DNA from: Vicinamibacteraceae bacterium
GTDB taxonomy: Bacteria; Acidobacteriota; Vicinamibacteria; Vicinamibacterales; UBA8438
DNA: 40,185 bases
Assembly (NCBI GenBank): GCA_012271165.1
Contig: JAAXGX010000066.1
Coordinates: forward strand, 1-40,185
Reading direction: 5' to 3'
Shown: piece after piece, positions 1 through 7,853 of the stretch
Layout: every line of letters begins with the position of its first letter
How positions within the stretch are numbered: the first letter of the stretch is position 1
Translations under genes and position numbers: made by a program
The notes under the pieces: model-generated
What the model saw: only the letters and a program-made list of their open reading frames with translations
Told to the model about the DNA's origin: nothing
Databases searched by the model: none

Positions 1-1340
1 AAGTCGATCAGGTCGTCCTCGGTGATCCCCTGCAGGTCGAACGGCGCCGGCTTCGTCGGGAACGGCTGGGTCGGGGAGTACCACTCGCCCGGCACGTCGC
101 CAGCCGGGACCGGGCGCTCCTCGATCGGCCACACCGGCTCGCCGGTGACGCGGTCGAAGACGTAGGTGAACGCCTGCTTGCTGGTCTGCGCCAGGGCCTT
201 GATCTCGCGCCCGTCGACGGTGATGTCGAGCAGGTTGGCCGCGGTCGGGAAGTCGTAGTCCCACAGCCCGTGGTGCACCGCCTGGAAGTGCCAGATGCGC
301 TCGCCCGTCTCCCCGTCCACGCAGACGATGCTCTCGGCGAACAGGTTGTCGCCGGGCCGCATGCCGCCGTACCAGTCGTTGGTCGGGGTGCCCGTGGGCA
401 GGTACACGAACCCGAGCTCCTCGTCGACCGCCATCGTCCCCCAGACGTTCGTGTGCCCGCTGTAGCGCCACGACTCGTTCTGCCAGCTGTCCGCGCCGAA
501 CTCGTCGCCCTGCGGGATGGTGTGGAAGATCCACTTCATGGCGCCCGTGCGGGCGTCGAAGCCGCGCACGTGGCCCGGATCCGCCTCGCGCCGCGTGAGA
601 AAGGTGTCCTGGACGATGCTGCCCACGACCACCGTGTCGCCCACGACGGCCAGCGGCTGCGAGTGCGTCAGGCGGCTGCGATCGATGGCGCGGCCGAGGC
701 TGCCGCTGAGGTCGACCGTGCCGCCGTCGCCGAAGTCGGGGTAGAGCGCGCCGGTCCGCGCGTCGAGCGCCACGAGCCGCAGGTCGTGCGTGGCGATGAA
801 GATGCGGCTGTCGTCGCTCTCGGTATCCTTCCAGTACGAGACGCCCCGGTGGTGCCAGCCGACGTTGGCCGGGCGGTCGAGCCGCTCGTAGGTCCGCGGG
901 TCGTACGACCAGACCAGCTCGCCCGTGCCGGCGTCGAGCGCCGCCACCTGCCCGACGGCGGTGCTGACGTAGACGAGCCCGCCCACCATCAGCGGGATGG
1001 TCTTGAACTGCAGCGCGTCGATCTCCGGCCGGGCGCGCGTCACGTCGGTCGAGATGGACGTCCAGCGCCAGGCGATCTCCAGGTCGGTGAAGTTCTCGAC
1101 GGTGATCTGGTCGAGCGGCGAGTACTTCGTGTTGCCCGGGTCGGCCCCGAAGGCGCGCCACTCGCCGGCGGGCGCCGCCGACTGCGCCCGCAGCGCGAGG
1201 GGCGAGAGGGCGGCCGCCAGCACGAGCGCCGCCGCGGCGGCCGCGAGACGCCGCGTGCGCGGAGCAGGCCGGGCCGGCCAGGCGGCGCCGCCGGGCCCCC
1301 GGAGTGCAGCACCGGTCGTATGCGGCTGGGCGTCTGCCAC
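1..1340 (-). CDS. PQQ-dependent dehydrogenase (quinoprotein), 3' end cut by window
   Basis: About 446 residues are visible and the C-terminus lies beyond base 1. The protein starts with an Arg-rich segment and an Ala/Leu-rich signal peptide ending near LALRAQS. It then has propeller features typical of PQQ dehydrogenases: WRAFGADPGNTKYSPLDQI, a GQVAALDAGTGELVW blade, HHGLWDYDFP and IKALAQTSKQAF. By family, an eight-bladed periplasmic beta-propeller that oxidises an alcohol or sugar with PQQ and Ca2+. No CXXCH haem motif is visible in this part. The GTG at 1340 is chosen because an AGGAGG ribosome site lies about 6 bases upstream; ATGs at 1378 and 1381 are in another frame. It is divergent from a second PQQ dehydrogenase at 1521. 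The substrate cannot be assigned. Confidence 0.9.
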   Translation of the reverse strand, partial: MADAQPHTTGAALRGPGGAAWPARPAPRTRRLAAAAAALVLAAALSPLALRAQSAAPAGEWRAFGADPGNTKYSPLDQITVENFTDLEIAWRWTSISTDVTRARPEIDALQFKTIPLMVGGLVYVSTAVGQVAALDAGTGELVWSYDPRTYERLDRPANVGWHHRGVSYWKDTESDDSRIFIATHDLRLVALDARTGALYPDFGDGGTVDLSGSLGRAIDRSRLTHSQPLAVVGDTVVVGSIVQDTFLTRREADPGHVRGFDARTGAMKWIFHTIPQGDEFGADSWQNESWRYSGHTNVWGTMAVDEELGFVYLPTGTPTNDWYGGMRPGDNLFAESIVCVDGETGERIWHFQAVHHGLWDYDFPTAANLLDITVDGREIKALAQTSKQAFTYVFDRVTGEPVWPIEERPVPAGDVPGEWYSPTQPFPTKPAPFDLQGITEDDLID

Positions 1341-1376
1341 GGCTTCCTCCTCGCTATCCCTGGCGGTGTGCCGGCC

Positions 1377-1382
1377 ATCATA
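1377..1382 (-). promoter_or_regulatory. Candidate -10 box for the minus-strand PQQ dehydrogenase
   Basis: Read on the minus strand this is TATGAT, within GCTATGATGG, 36 bases before the GTG at 1340. It matches the -10 consensus (TATAAT) at 5 of 6 positions in very GC-rich DNA. No good -35 box is seen. Similar TANNAT boxes precede several other genes in the window. Confidence 0.35.
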
Positions 1383-1474
1383 GCGGGGTGCCAGCGGGGC
1401 GATCCAGACGGCGCGCGGTTTCGCGCCCGGGGGCGAATTGCAGGCGCGAGGTGGAGCGACCGGCCGCGGGTCCG

Positions 1475-1480
1475 TAGAAT
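1475..1480 (+). promoter_or_regulatory. Candidate -10 box (TAGAAT) for the plus-strand PQQ dehydrogenase
   Basis: TAGAAT in the context CCGTAGAATGGGG lies 40 bases before the GTG at 1521. The same TAGAATGG-like string occurs upstream of the genes at 5859 and 21568. No recognisable -35 box is present. The 180-base gap at 1341-1520 holds this and the oppositely directed candidate promoter; nothing else was recognised there. Confidence 0.35.
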
Positions 1481-1520
1481 GGGGGGGCTCGGTGAATCCG
1501 CTCGCGGCTGGAGGTGGGAC

Positions 1521-3236
1521 GTGACGTTGCAGAAGCGCGTGCAGACAGGCCTCGCGGCGGCGGCGCTGGCCGCCGCCATGACGCTGCCGGCCCAGGCCCA
1601 GAACGTGGACTGGCGGCTCCACAATCTCGATCTGGCGGGGAGCCGCTACTCCGAGCTCGACCGGATCACGCGGGACAACGTCGCCACCCTGACGCCGCGC
1701 TGGCTCTTCCAGCACGGCGTCATCGACGGCGTCAGCAACCAGACCACGCCGGTGATCGTCGACGGCATCATGTACGTCACCGACGCGCGCGGCAGCGTCT
1801 ATGCCGTCGACGGCGCCGACGGCCACCTGCTGTGGACCTACGACGTGACCGAGCTGCTGGGCGGGGCCCGCCGCGAGGGCTACATCTTCCGTCACCGCGG
1901 CGTCACCTACGAGAACGGCGTCATCTACAGCGCCGCCGGCTCGTTCATCTTCGCCTTGGACGCGAAGACCGGCGAGCCGCTCGATGGCTTCGGCGAGAAC
2001 GGCCAGGCAAGCGTGATTCTCGACGTGCTCAGGCTGCGCTACCCGGACGTCGAGACGGCCATCTCCATGGGCTACTGGTTCACGACCGCGCCGCAGATTC
2101 ACGACGGCGTCATCTACGTCGGGTCGACCCGCAGCGAGAGCTTCATCCCCGGCGGCCACGTCCTGGCGGTCGACGCGCTCACCGGCGAGGTGCTGTGGCA
2201 CTTCAACACCATTCCGCAGGACGAGAACGACCAGGGCTGGGACATCGCCGGGCCCACCTGGGTGGGCGGCGTGCGCAACGGCGGCGGCATCTGGGAGACG
2301 CCCTCGATCGATCCCGAGCTGGGCCTGGTCTACGTCGCGGTGGGCAATCCGTTCGGCGACAGCACGCGGCGGGCCGGGATGAACCTGTTCACCGATTCGG
2401 TCATCGCGCTCTCGCTCGACGAAGGCCGGCTCGAGTGGTACTACCAGCTCGTGCACCACGACGTCTGGGACTACGACAACGGCAGCCAGCCCATCCTGTT
2501 CGACATGGAGGTCGACGGCGAGCCGGTCAAGGCGCTCGCGCAGGCGAACAAGAACTCGTGGCTGTACCTGCTGGACCGCCGCACCGGCGAGCCGATCCAT
2601 CCGATCATCGAGACCCCGGTCTCGACCGAGACCGACACGCCCGGCGAGCAGCCCTGGCCCACGCAGCCGATTCCGCACAAGGCCAACGGCGAGCGCATGG
2701 AGCCCGTCTCGCCGGTCGTGCCGACGGACATCCCGCCGGAGGATCTGGAAGGCAAGCGCATCGTCCCGCAGTTCACGCCGCGCGGGCCCGACCAGATCTT
2801 CGCACCCGGCATGGGGGGCGGCGCCAGTTACGCGCCGCTGGCCTACAGCCCGCAAACGGGCCTGCTGTACGTCAACGCGATCGACCGGCCGTTCGGCTCG
2901 ACCCGCGAGCCGCGCGGCGTCGTCTCCGCCTACGATCCGACGACGGGCGAGCTGGCCTGGCGGCAGATCTTCGAGGGCTACGGCCAGTCGGGGCCCGTCG
3001 TCACGGCGGGAGGTCTCGTCTTCGTCGGCGCGGGCAGCAACATCGCCGGCTACTTCTACGCCTACGACGCCGTCACCGGCGAGGAGCTCTGGAAGTTCAA
3101 CACCGGCTCGGGCATCTACGCGGCGCCCTCCGTCTACATGGTCGACGGCGAGCAGTTCGTGACCGTGGCGTCCGGCGGCGGCGACCGTGGCCGCCGGGGC
3201 GGCGACCTGATCCTCAGCTTCGCGCTGCCGCGGTAG
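1521..3236 (+). CDS. PQQ-dependent dehydrogenase (quinoprotein)
   Basis: A 571-residue secreted quinoprotein. A signal peptide (residues 1 to about 24, ending ALAAAMTLPAQAQ) is followed by VDWRLHNLDLAGSRYSEL, the usual start of PQQ-dependent alcohol/glucose dehydrogenase propellers. Repeated blade motifs include GSVYAVDGADGHLLW, GHVLAVDALTGEVLW and YFYAYDAVTGEELW. LVHHDVWDYD and LAQANKNSWLYLLDRRTGEP are also present. No CXXCH haem site and no adjacent-Cys disulfide are seen, so electrons probably leave through a separate acceptor. The GTG at 1521 follows a GGAGGTG ribosome site; an in-frame ATG at 1479 would add a non-signal-like extension. Its length is usual for the soluble type. The role is oxidation of an unidentified alcohol or sugar in the periplasm. 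Confidence 0.9.
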   Translation: MTLQKRVQTGLAAAALAAAMTLPAQAQNVDWRLHNLDLAGSRYSELDRITRDNVATLTPRWLFQHGVIDGVSNQTTPVIVDGIMYVTDARGSVYAVDGADGHLLWTYDVTELLGGARREGYIFRHRGVTYENGVIYSAAGSFIFALDAKTGEPLDGFGENGQASVILDVLRLRYPDVETAISMGYWFTTAPQIHDGVIYVGSTRSESFIPGGHVLAVDALTGEVLWHFNTIPQDENDQGWDIAGPTWVGGVRNGGGIWETPSIDPELGLVYVAVGNPFGDSTRRAGMNLFTDSVIALSLDEGRLEWYYQLVHHDVWDYDNGSQPILFDMEVDGEPVKALAQANKNSWLYLLDRRTGEPIHPIIETPVSTETDTPGEQPWPTQPIPHKANGERMEPVSPVVPTDIPPEDLEGKRIVPQFTPRGPDQIFAPGMGGGASYAPLAYSPQTGLLYVNAIDRPFGSTREPRGVVSAYDPTTGELAWRQIFEGYGQSGPVVTAGGLVFVGAGSNIAGYFYAYDAVTGEELWKFNTGSGIYAAPSVYMVDGEQFVTVASGGGDRGRRGGDLILSFALPR

Positions 3237-3272
3237 AGGCGGCGGCGAACAGGCGGGGCGCGCCGGGCGGCA

Positions 3273-3278
3273 TAGAAT
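3273..3278 (+). promoter_or_regulatory. Candidate -10 box (TAGAAT), near-leaderless transcript
   Basis: TAGAAT ends 8 bases before the ATG at 3287. If used, transcription would start within 1-3 bases of the start codon, giving a leaderless or nearly leaderless mRNA. No Shine-Dalgarno sequence precedes this ATG, which fits. Confidence 0.35.
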
Positions 3279-3286
3279 CAGTCAGA

Positions 3287-3706
3287 ATGAGCGATCTGAT
3301 CCCGGTCTTCCGACTATCGAACTACATCCAGGGCATCGCGGAAGGTTGGCCCACAGGTGACATCCAGCGCGGGATCATCTGCAGCCTGCCGAGGCGCTTC
3401 CATGCGCTGTCGCGCGAAAGACAGCGCACCGCACTGCGGGAGCGGGTGCCGCTGACCGGTACGCGCTGGGACGCGCTGCTGGCGGCCATGGTCGAACATC
3501 TCGCAGCCCGGCACGAACTCGAAGCACCCGACTGGGTAAACGAACCGGAGCGGTTCCTCGACGATACGTGGGTCGTGAGCGAGGTGCCGATCATCCGCCG
3601 CGAGGCACTGATGTTCTCGCCGGCCGCCTTCCTGCGGCACGGGGCCATCCCCGACCCGAAGGACCTCGATGCCCGCGGCGGAGAAACCGAGGAATGGGCG
3701 CCGTGA
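3287..3706 (+). CDS. Antitoxin-like partner of the downstream nucleotidyltransferase
   Basis: 139 residues, without signal peptide or membrane segment. The last bases overlap the start of the nucleotidyltransferase gene (GTGA overlap at 3703-3706), so the two are translationally coupled. Visible features are TRWDALLAAMVEHLAARHELEAP, broken here as TRWDALLAAM then a helical acidic stretch, followed by PERFLDDTWVVSE and MFSPAAFLRHGAI. I recall small proteins of this pattern (RFL..W....R..A...SPA.F..RG) directly upstream of DUF6036 nucleotidyltransferases, where they are candidate antitoxins or regulators. That role is inferred from position; no DNA-binding motif was identified. Confidence 0.65.
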   Translation: MSDLIPVFRLSNYIQGIAEGWPTGDIQRGIICSLPRRFHALSRERQRTALRERVPLTGTRWDALLAAMVEHLAARHELEAPDWVNEPERFLDDTWVVSEVPIIRREALMFSPAAFLRHGAIPDPKDLDARGGETEEWAP

Positions 3707-4329
3707 GCACGATGCTGAACCGCGAGCAGTTGCGGCGACTCCTCGATGAGGTGTCGAACGAACTGCGGCACGAGCGCGTGCGAGCCCAGGTGTACGTGAT
3801 CGGCGGCGCCGCAATGAGCCTTGCGTTCAGCCGCGACCGCAGAACCGAGGATGTCGACGCGCGAATCGACCGCGGGCACTCTGCACTCGTCAAGGTGGTG
3901 CAACGCGTCGGCCGGCGGCATGGCATCGCCGACAACTGGCTGAACGAGCAGGCGACGACCGCGATCCCCGAAACGGCGGACCACGGCGCGCAGACGCTGT
4001 ACGAATCGAGCTACCTGACCGTCACTGGAGCATCGGCGAAGCACCTGCTGGCGATGAAGCTCTACTCGGCGCGAGAGAAGGACCGACAGGACATCGCGAC
4101 GCTGGTCGACGAGTTGAAGCTGCGCAAGCGCGAGGAGGCCGCTGCGATCTACGGGAACCTCTTTCCCGACGAGCCGTTGAAGGCGCGCGCGCAGGCCCTG
4201 CTGGAGACGGTCCTCCCGGGCAAGCCGTCGCGGGAAGGCGGCGACCCGCGCGTCCAGCCAGCGGCGGCGTCACCGCCCGGCATCGAGCGAAACCAGGCGC
4301 CTGGGCGCGGCGTTCGCGGCGTTCCCTGA
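3703..4329 (+). CDS. DUF6036-type nucleotidyltransferase (toxin-like)
   Basis: 208 residues. The N-terminal half carries the minimal nucleotidyltransferase signature: VYVIGGAAMSLAF (GG at about residues 34-35), then RRTEDVDARI (Asp 50 and Asp 52, the metal-binding DxD). Later TGASAKHLLAMKLYSAREKDRQD matches the DUF6036/AbiEii-like pattern in which a Lys and an Arg-Asp helix follow the core. By family such proteins transfer nucleotides to RNA or protein and several act as toxins; this one is untested. The GTG at 3703 gives a 4-base overlap with its partner and has GAGG about 10 bases upstream; ATGs at 3694 and 3712 are alternatives. The C-terminal 40 residues are Pro/Arg-rich and probably disordered. 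Confidence 0.75.
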   Translation: MSTMLNREQLRRLLDEVSNELRHERVRAQVYVIGGAAMSLAFSRDRRTEDVDARIDRGHSALVKVVQRVGRRHGIADNWLNEQATTAIPETADHGAQTLYESSYLTVTGASAKHLLAMKLYSAREKDRQDIATLVDELKLRKREEAAAIYGNLFPDEPLKARAQALLETVLPGKPSREGGDPRVQPAAASPPGIERNQAPGRGVRGVP

Positions 4330-4345
4330 AGCTGCCGTTGCCGAC

Positions 4346-4831
4346 CTACCCGCGCTCCACCGTGAACGACGCCAGGTTGCGCGCCTCGCTGCTGAATTCG
4401 ACCCCAATCAGGTGGATGGGTTCGCCTCGGTCGCGGTACTGGTCCGCGTAGCGCCGGTCCTTGAGTTGGGCCATCGCGGCGCCCGTCGGCGCCGACTCCA
4501 CCACCTTGAACTCGAACAGATACACCTGCCCGTTGAATCGCAGCACCATGTCCAGACGGCCCCGGCTGCCGGCGTCCTCGGCCGCGACGTCGAGCCCCAG
4601 CGCGGCGAACCAGGAATAGAACACGCTGGCGTAGTAGCCCTCGAAGTTGGCGATGTCGTTCCTGACGTGCCAGTTGTAGGGAATGCCGGCGAAGAACGCG
4701 CGGAACAGCGCTTCTAGGCCGCTGAAGTCGCTGGCCATGAGCAGTTCGTACAGCCGGATGTCGTGCGCTCCCTGCCGGGACGGGTCCGGTCCCATGGCGC
4801 GCAGCAGATGTTCGTTCAGGCTCTGCTTCAC
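4346..4831 (-). pseudogene. Remnant of AAA-ATPase-like protein: PD-(D/E)XK nuclease domain (DUF1703)
   Basis: 161 residues from a GTG at 4831. The domain has LYELLMASDFSGLEALFRA, IPYNWH and the nuclease core GRLDMVLRFNGQVYLFEFKV (Asp 94, Glu 107, Lys 109), typical of the C-terminal PD-(D/E)XK domain of large AAA-ATPase-like (DUF1703) proteins. The same frame continues upstream to about 4861 with FRLGYPNREVKQS, the conserved segment joining the ATPase and nuclease domains, and then meets a stop at 4898-4900. Intact family members exceed 500 residues, so the ATPase half is missing. It is most likely a 5'-truncated remnant. Expression of the nuclease part alone from the GTG is possible but unsupported. 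Confidence 0.7.
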
Positions 4832-4892
4832 CTCGCGGTTCGGATAGCCCAGCCGGAATTCGGCGCAGGGAACGGGAAGCTGGAAAGAGAGG

Positions 4893-4898
4893 TAGGAT
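4893..4898 (+). promoter_or_regulatory. Candidate -10 box (TAGGAT) before the small coiled-coil gene
   Basis: TAGGAT ends 8 bases before the ATG at 4907, the same near-leaderless spacing as the box at 3273. No clear -35 box. Confidence 0.25.
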
Positions 4899-4906
4899 CA
4901 GGCGAG

Positions 4907-5113
4907 ATGGACGCGACGGCATGGACGGTGATGGGGATGGGACTGACCATCCTGTTGGCGATCGGAGCGAGCCACCGGAACCTTCAGGCGCGCATCGACA
5001 AGCAAGGCGAGCAGTTGAGCGAGCAGATGAGCCGGCTGCGCGAACGAATGGCACACCTCGAAGGCCTCCTTGAGGGCCTGCGGGAGGCTATCAGCGGCAA
5101 CCGCGTAGCGTGA
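4907..5113 (+). CDS. Small membrane-anchored coiled-coil protein
   Basis: 68 residues. One hydrophobic segment at the N-terminus (WTVMGMGLTILLAIGAS, about residues 6-22) is followed by a charged heptad-rich helix ending LRERMAHLEGLLEGLREAI. I recall many short proteins of this design (one membrane helix, then LRERxAxLEGLLEGLRE) in sponge-associated and related genomes. They have no known function. It lies head to head with the truncated nuclease gene, only about 10 bases from where that frame breaks, so its arrival may have caused the truncation. Confidence 0.65.
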   Translation: MDATAWTVMGMGLTILLAIGASHRNLQARIDKQGEQLSEQMSRLRERMAHLEGLLEGLREAISGNRVA

Positions 5114-5225
5114 AGGGGAACGTAGCAAGGCGGTCCACGACCGCTGCGGCGTCTTCCGCGGGAGATGCTCCGCGGCCTCATTGAGCGGCTCGATCGGCGT
5201 CGTCGGGTTGCGGCCGGGCTCCCGT

Positions 5226-5249
5226 ATTCCGCGCCGGATTCCGCGCCGG
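5226..5249. repeat. 12-base tandem duplication
   Basis: Two exact adjacent copies of ATTCCGCGCCGG. They sit in the 153-base gap between the coiled-coil gene and the DinB gene, where no gene was recognised. Confidence 0.7.
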
Positions 5250-5266
5250 GCGTAGCGCCGCATGCC

Positions 5267-5734
5267 CTACATGTACGGGTTCGGCGGCGTCTTGCCGCGC
5301 AGGCGCGCGTAGACCGTGAGGGCGCCGCGGTGGTGCGCGGTGTGGTCGGTGATGCCGCCGAAGATCGTCGTCCGCGGCATGCCGCCCATCACCACGCCGT
5401 CGACGATCGGCGCCGACCACTCCGCCTCGCTCCTGTCCCGCACGAGCGCGCGGCCGTTGTCGACCGCCCGCTGGAACCACGCGCGGGCCTCGGCCAGCGA
5501 ACGCACGCCGCGAATCTGCCGGTCGTGCTCCTCGAAGCCCATGTCGAAGCCGTTCGGGTCGAAGGCCCCGGCGAAGAACCAGTCGATGGTGTGGGCGGCG
5601 TGGGCCACGTGCTGCGCCACGGTGAGAACCCCTTCCGCCGGCGCGAACGTGGAGTCCTCCTCGGTGAGGCTCGCGGTGCTGCGGTCGAAGTACTCCTGGG
5701 CGAGATCCAACTGGGCGAGCAGGGTTTCCTTCAT
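5267..5734 (-). CDS. DinB family protein
   Basis: 155 residues, cytoplasmic. It matches the DinB/YfiT four-helix metal-dependent fold: LTVAQHVAHAAHTIDWFF supplies helix-2 histidines (residues 42, 45 and 48) and TDHTAHHRGALTVYARL supplies the C-terminal pair (131 and 135), where the divalent metal usually binds. DinB proteins include thiol-dependent transferases (bacillithiol, mycothiol, glutathione or maleylpyruvate type) and many uncharacterised ones; the substrate cannot be called. The start ATG at 5734 follows GAGGAA. It is transcribed away from the secreted-family gene at 5859. Confidence 0.85.
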   Translation of the reverse strand: MKETLLAQLDLAQEYFDRSTASLTEEDSTFAPAEGVLTVAQHVAHAAHTIDWFFAGAFDPNGFDMGFEEHDRQIRGVRSLAEARAWFQRAVDNGRALVRDRSEAEWSAPIVDGVVMGGMPRTTIFGGITDHTAHHRGALTVYARLRGKTPPNPYM

Positions 5735-5763
5735 CGGGTTCCTCGTCCCGGGGCGCTTGGGCG

Positions 5764-5769
5764 TAGAAT
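5764..5769 (+). promoter_or_regulatory. Candidate -10 box (TAGAAT) for the operon starting at 5859
   Basis: TAGAAT within TTGGGCGTAGAATGG, 90 bases before the ATG at 5859. The context is almost the same as the box at 21520 (TTGGGCATAGAATGG). The long leader is unexplained. Confidence 0.35.
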
Positions 5770-5858
5770 GGCATCGATCGCCGGTCGGCGCAACCCGGCG
5801 GCCCGGTAATCGGCGCCCGGCGCCGCGGGCGGCGCCCCGCTGCATCAAGGAGAGGGAC

Positions 5859-6794
5859 ATGACTCAGCGAGTGCTTCTGTCCGTGAGTGCCGTGGCCCTG
5901 CTGGCCGCGTTCGGATTCTCCGCGGTCCCGCCGGCGGCGGCCCAGAGCGCTTCGCCGCGGACGGCCTGGGGCGATCCGGACCTGCAGGGGTTCTGGACCA
6001 ACACCACGACCACGCCGCTCGAGCGGCCCGCCGACCTGGCCGGCCGGGAGTTCCTGACCGAGGAGGAGTGGGCCGAGCGCAATCCGGGCTCGGGCATCTC
6101 GGCGTTCAACGCGGGGCCAACCGGCGCCTACAACGACTTCTGGCTCGAGAAGGGCGATCTCTCCATGCGCACGTCGCTGATCGTGGATCCGGCGGACGGC
6201 CGGCTCCCGGCGCCGACGGAAGCGGAGGCGGCGCGGCGCGAAGCGGAGCGCGCCCGGCTCGGGGACGGCGGCCGACCGCGCGACTCGTGGGTCGACTTCA
6301 GCACCTACAACCGGTGCATCTCGCGGGGCATGCCGAGCGGCATGATGCCCGGCTTCTACAACCACAACTACCACATCGTGCAGACGCCGGACCACGTCGT
6401 GATCCTGGTCGAGATGGTTCACGAGGCCCGGATCATCCCCCTCGACGGGCGGTCCCACCTGCCCGCGGCCTTCCGGCAGTGGATGGGGGATTCGATCGGG
6501 TGGTGGGAGGGCGACACCCTGGTGGTCGAGACGGTGAACCTGCGGCACGGGCACAGCGAGGACGGCGGCGTGCGGGTGGTCGAGCGCCTGACGCGCACCG
6601 ACGCCGATACGATCGACTACCGCATCACCGTGCACGACCCGCGCCTGACGGCGCCCTGGACCGCGCTGCTGCCGATGGCGGCCATGGAGGACGTGCTCTA
6701 CGAGTACGCCTGCCATGAGGGGAACTACTCGCTGGCGAACATGCTGGCCGGCGCCCGCGCCGACGAGCGCGCCGCTGCCGAGGGGGCGAGATAG
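5859..6794 (+). CDS. Secreted DPDLQG/ACHEGNY-family protein, copy 1
   Basis: 311 residues with a signal peptide (1 to about 29, ending PPAAAQS). Family blocks in order: WGDPDLQGFW (37-46), TPLERP, FLTEEE, TSLIVDPADGRLP, NRCISRGMP (Cys 153), VQTPDHVVILVEMVHEARIIP, RQWMGDS, WWEGDTLVVETVNL, and YEYACHEGNY near the C-terminus (Cys 285). The function is unknown and I know of no characterised member. The alternating hydrophobic and aromatic segments suggest a beta-rich periplasmic domain, and the two cysteines may form a disulfide. Start chosen by AAGGAGAGGG just upstream. It is first in a run with the paralogue at 6806, 11 bases away. Confidence 0.85.
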   Translation: MTQRVLLSVSAVALLAAFGFSAVPPAAAQSASPRTAWGDPDLQGFWTNTTTTPLERPADLAGREFLTEEEWAERNPGSGISAFNAGPTGAYNDFWLEKGDLSMRTSLIVDPADGRLPAPTEAEAARREAERARLGDGGRPRDSWVDFSTYNRCISRGMPSGMMPGFYNHNYHIVQTPDHVVILVEMVHEARIIPLDGRSHLPAAFRQWMGDSIGWWEGDTLVVETVNLRHGHSEDGGVRVVERLTRTDADTIDYRITVHDPRLTAPWTALLPMAAMEDVLYEYACHEGNYSLANMLAGARADERAAAEGAR

Positions 6795-6805
6795 GAGAGG
6801 AAACG

Positions 6806-7834
6806 ATGCGTCGACGAATGCTGCTGTTTGCGGCCGCGCTGGCCGTGCTCGTCGCATGGGCGTCGCCGGGCGTGGCGCCCGCGACCGCCCAGGGCGACGT
6901 GCCCCCGACGCCCTGGGGCCACCCGGACCTGCAGGGCGTGTGGGACTTCCGGACGATCACGCCGCTGGAGCGGCCCGCGGAGCTGGGCGACCGCGAGTTC
7001 CTGACCGAGGAGGAGGCCGCGAGCCTGGAGCAGGGGGTGGTCGACCGGGACGCCGCACTGCTCAACCGCCCGCCCGAGCGGACGGCGGCGGGCGGCAGCG
7101 TCGACCGCCGGGACGACGGTTCGCCCGGGTTCTACAACAACTTCTGGCTCGACGGCGGCACGCGCACCGTCGGCACGCGGCGCACGTCGCTGGTCGTCGA
7201 TCCGCCCGACGGGCGGCTGCCGGCGCTGACCGCCAGCGCGCAGCGGCGGGCCGACGAGACCCTGGCCTACCGGCGCGCGCATCCGGCCGACTCGTGGCTG
7301 GATCTGGACGCCGGCGACCGCTGCATCCTGGGGCTGAACGCCGGTCCCCCCATCGTGCCGGCGGCGTACAACCAGAACCTGCAGGTGTTCCAGACCCCCG
7401 ACCACGTCATGCTGCTGACCGAGATGGTCCATACGGTCCGCGTCGTCCCGCTCGACGGCCGGCCGCGGCTGGACGCCGACATCCGGCAGTGGTCCGGCGC
7501 TTCGCGCGGGCGCTGGGAGGACGGCACGCTGGTGGTCGAGACGACGAACTTCGTCACCGACCGCTGGTGGACGTCGTCGAACCCGATGGGCTCGCTCGGC
7601 TCGAGCGAGAACCTGCGGCTGGTCGAGCGGCTCACGCGCGTCGATGCCGACACGCTCGAGTACGAGTTCACCGTGCACGATCCGCAGATGTGGACGCGCC
7701 CGTGGACGGTCTCGATTCCGATGCGTCGCAGCGATCAGCCGTTGTACGAGTACGCCTGCCACGAGGGGAACTACAGCCTGCCGAACATGCTGGCCGGCGA
7801 ACGCGCGGCGGAGCGGGCGGCCGCGGCCAGGTAG
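6806..7834 (+). CDS. Secreted DPDLQG/ACHEGNY-family protein, copy 2
   Basis: 342 residues with a signal peptide ending near APATAQG (about residue 30). It carries WGHPDLQGVWDF, TPLERPAELGDREFLTEEE, FYNNFWLDGGTRTV, TSLVVDPPDGRLP, DRCILGLNAGPPIVP, FQTPDHVMLLTEMVHTVRVVP, RGRWEDGTLVVETTNF and YEYACHEGNY (Cys 318). The RCI.G.N.GPP form of the first cysteine motif and the extra YNNFW segment place it with copies 5 and 10 rather than with copy 1, so the adjacent pair is not a recent duplication. AGGAGAGG precedes the ATG. Function unknown. Confidence 0.85.
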   Translation: MRRRMLLFAAALAVLVAWASPGVAPATAQGDVPPTPWGHPDLQGVWDFRTITPLERPAELGDREFLTEEEAASLEQGVVDRDAALLNRPPERTAAGGSVDRRDDGSPGFYNNFWLDGGTRTVGTRRTSLVVDPPDGRLPALTASAQRRADETLAYRRAHPADSWLDLDAGDRCILGLNAGPPIVPAAYNQNLQVFQTPDHVMLLTEMVHTVRVVPLDGRPRLDADIRQWSGASRGRWEDGTLVVETTNFVTDRWWTSSNPMGSLGSSENLRLVERLTRVDADTLEYEFTVHDPQMWTRPWTVSIPMRRSDQPLYEYACHEGNYSLPNMLAGERAAERAAAAR

Positions 7835-7853
7835 GGGCGGAGAGGTGACTGCC

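Noticed and set aside
270-1520. Upstream extension of the plus-strand PQQ dehydrogenase frame
   Set aside because: The extension is antisense to the first PQQ dehydrogenase; the GTG at 1521 has a ribosome site and begins a signal peptide.
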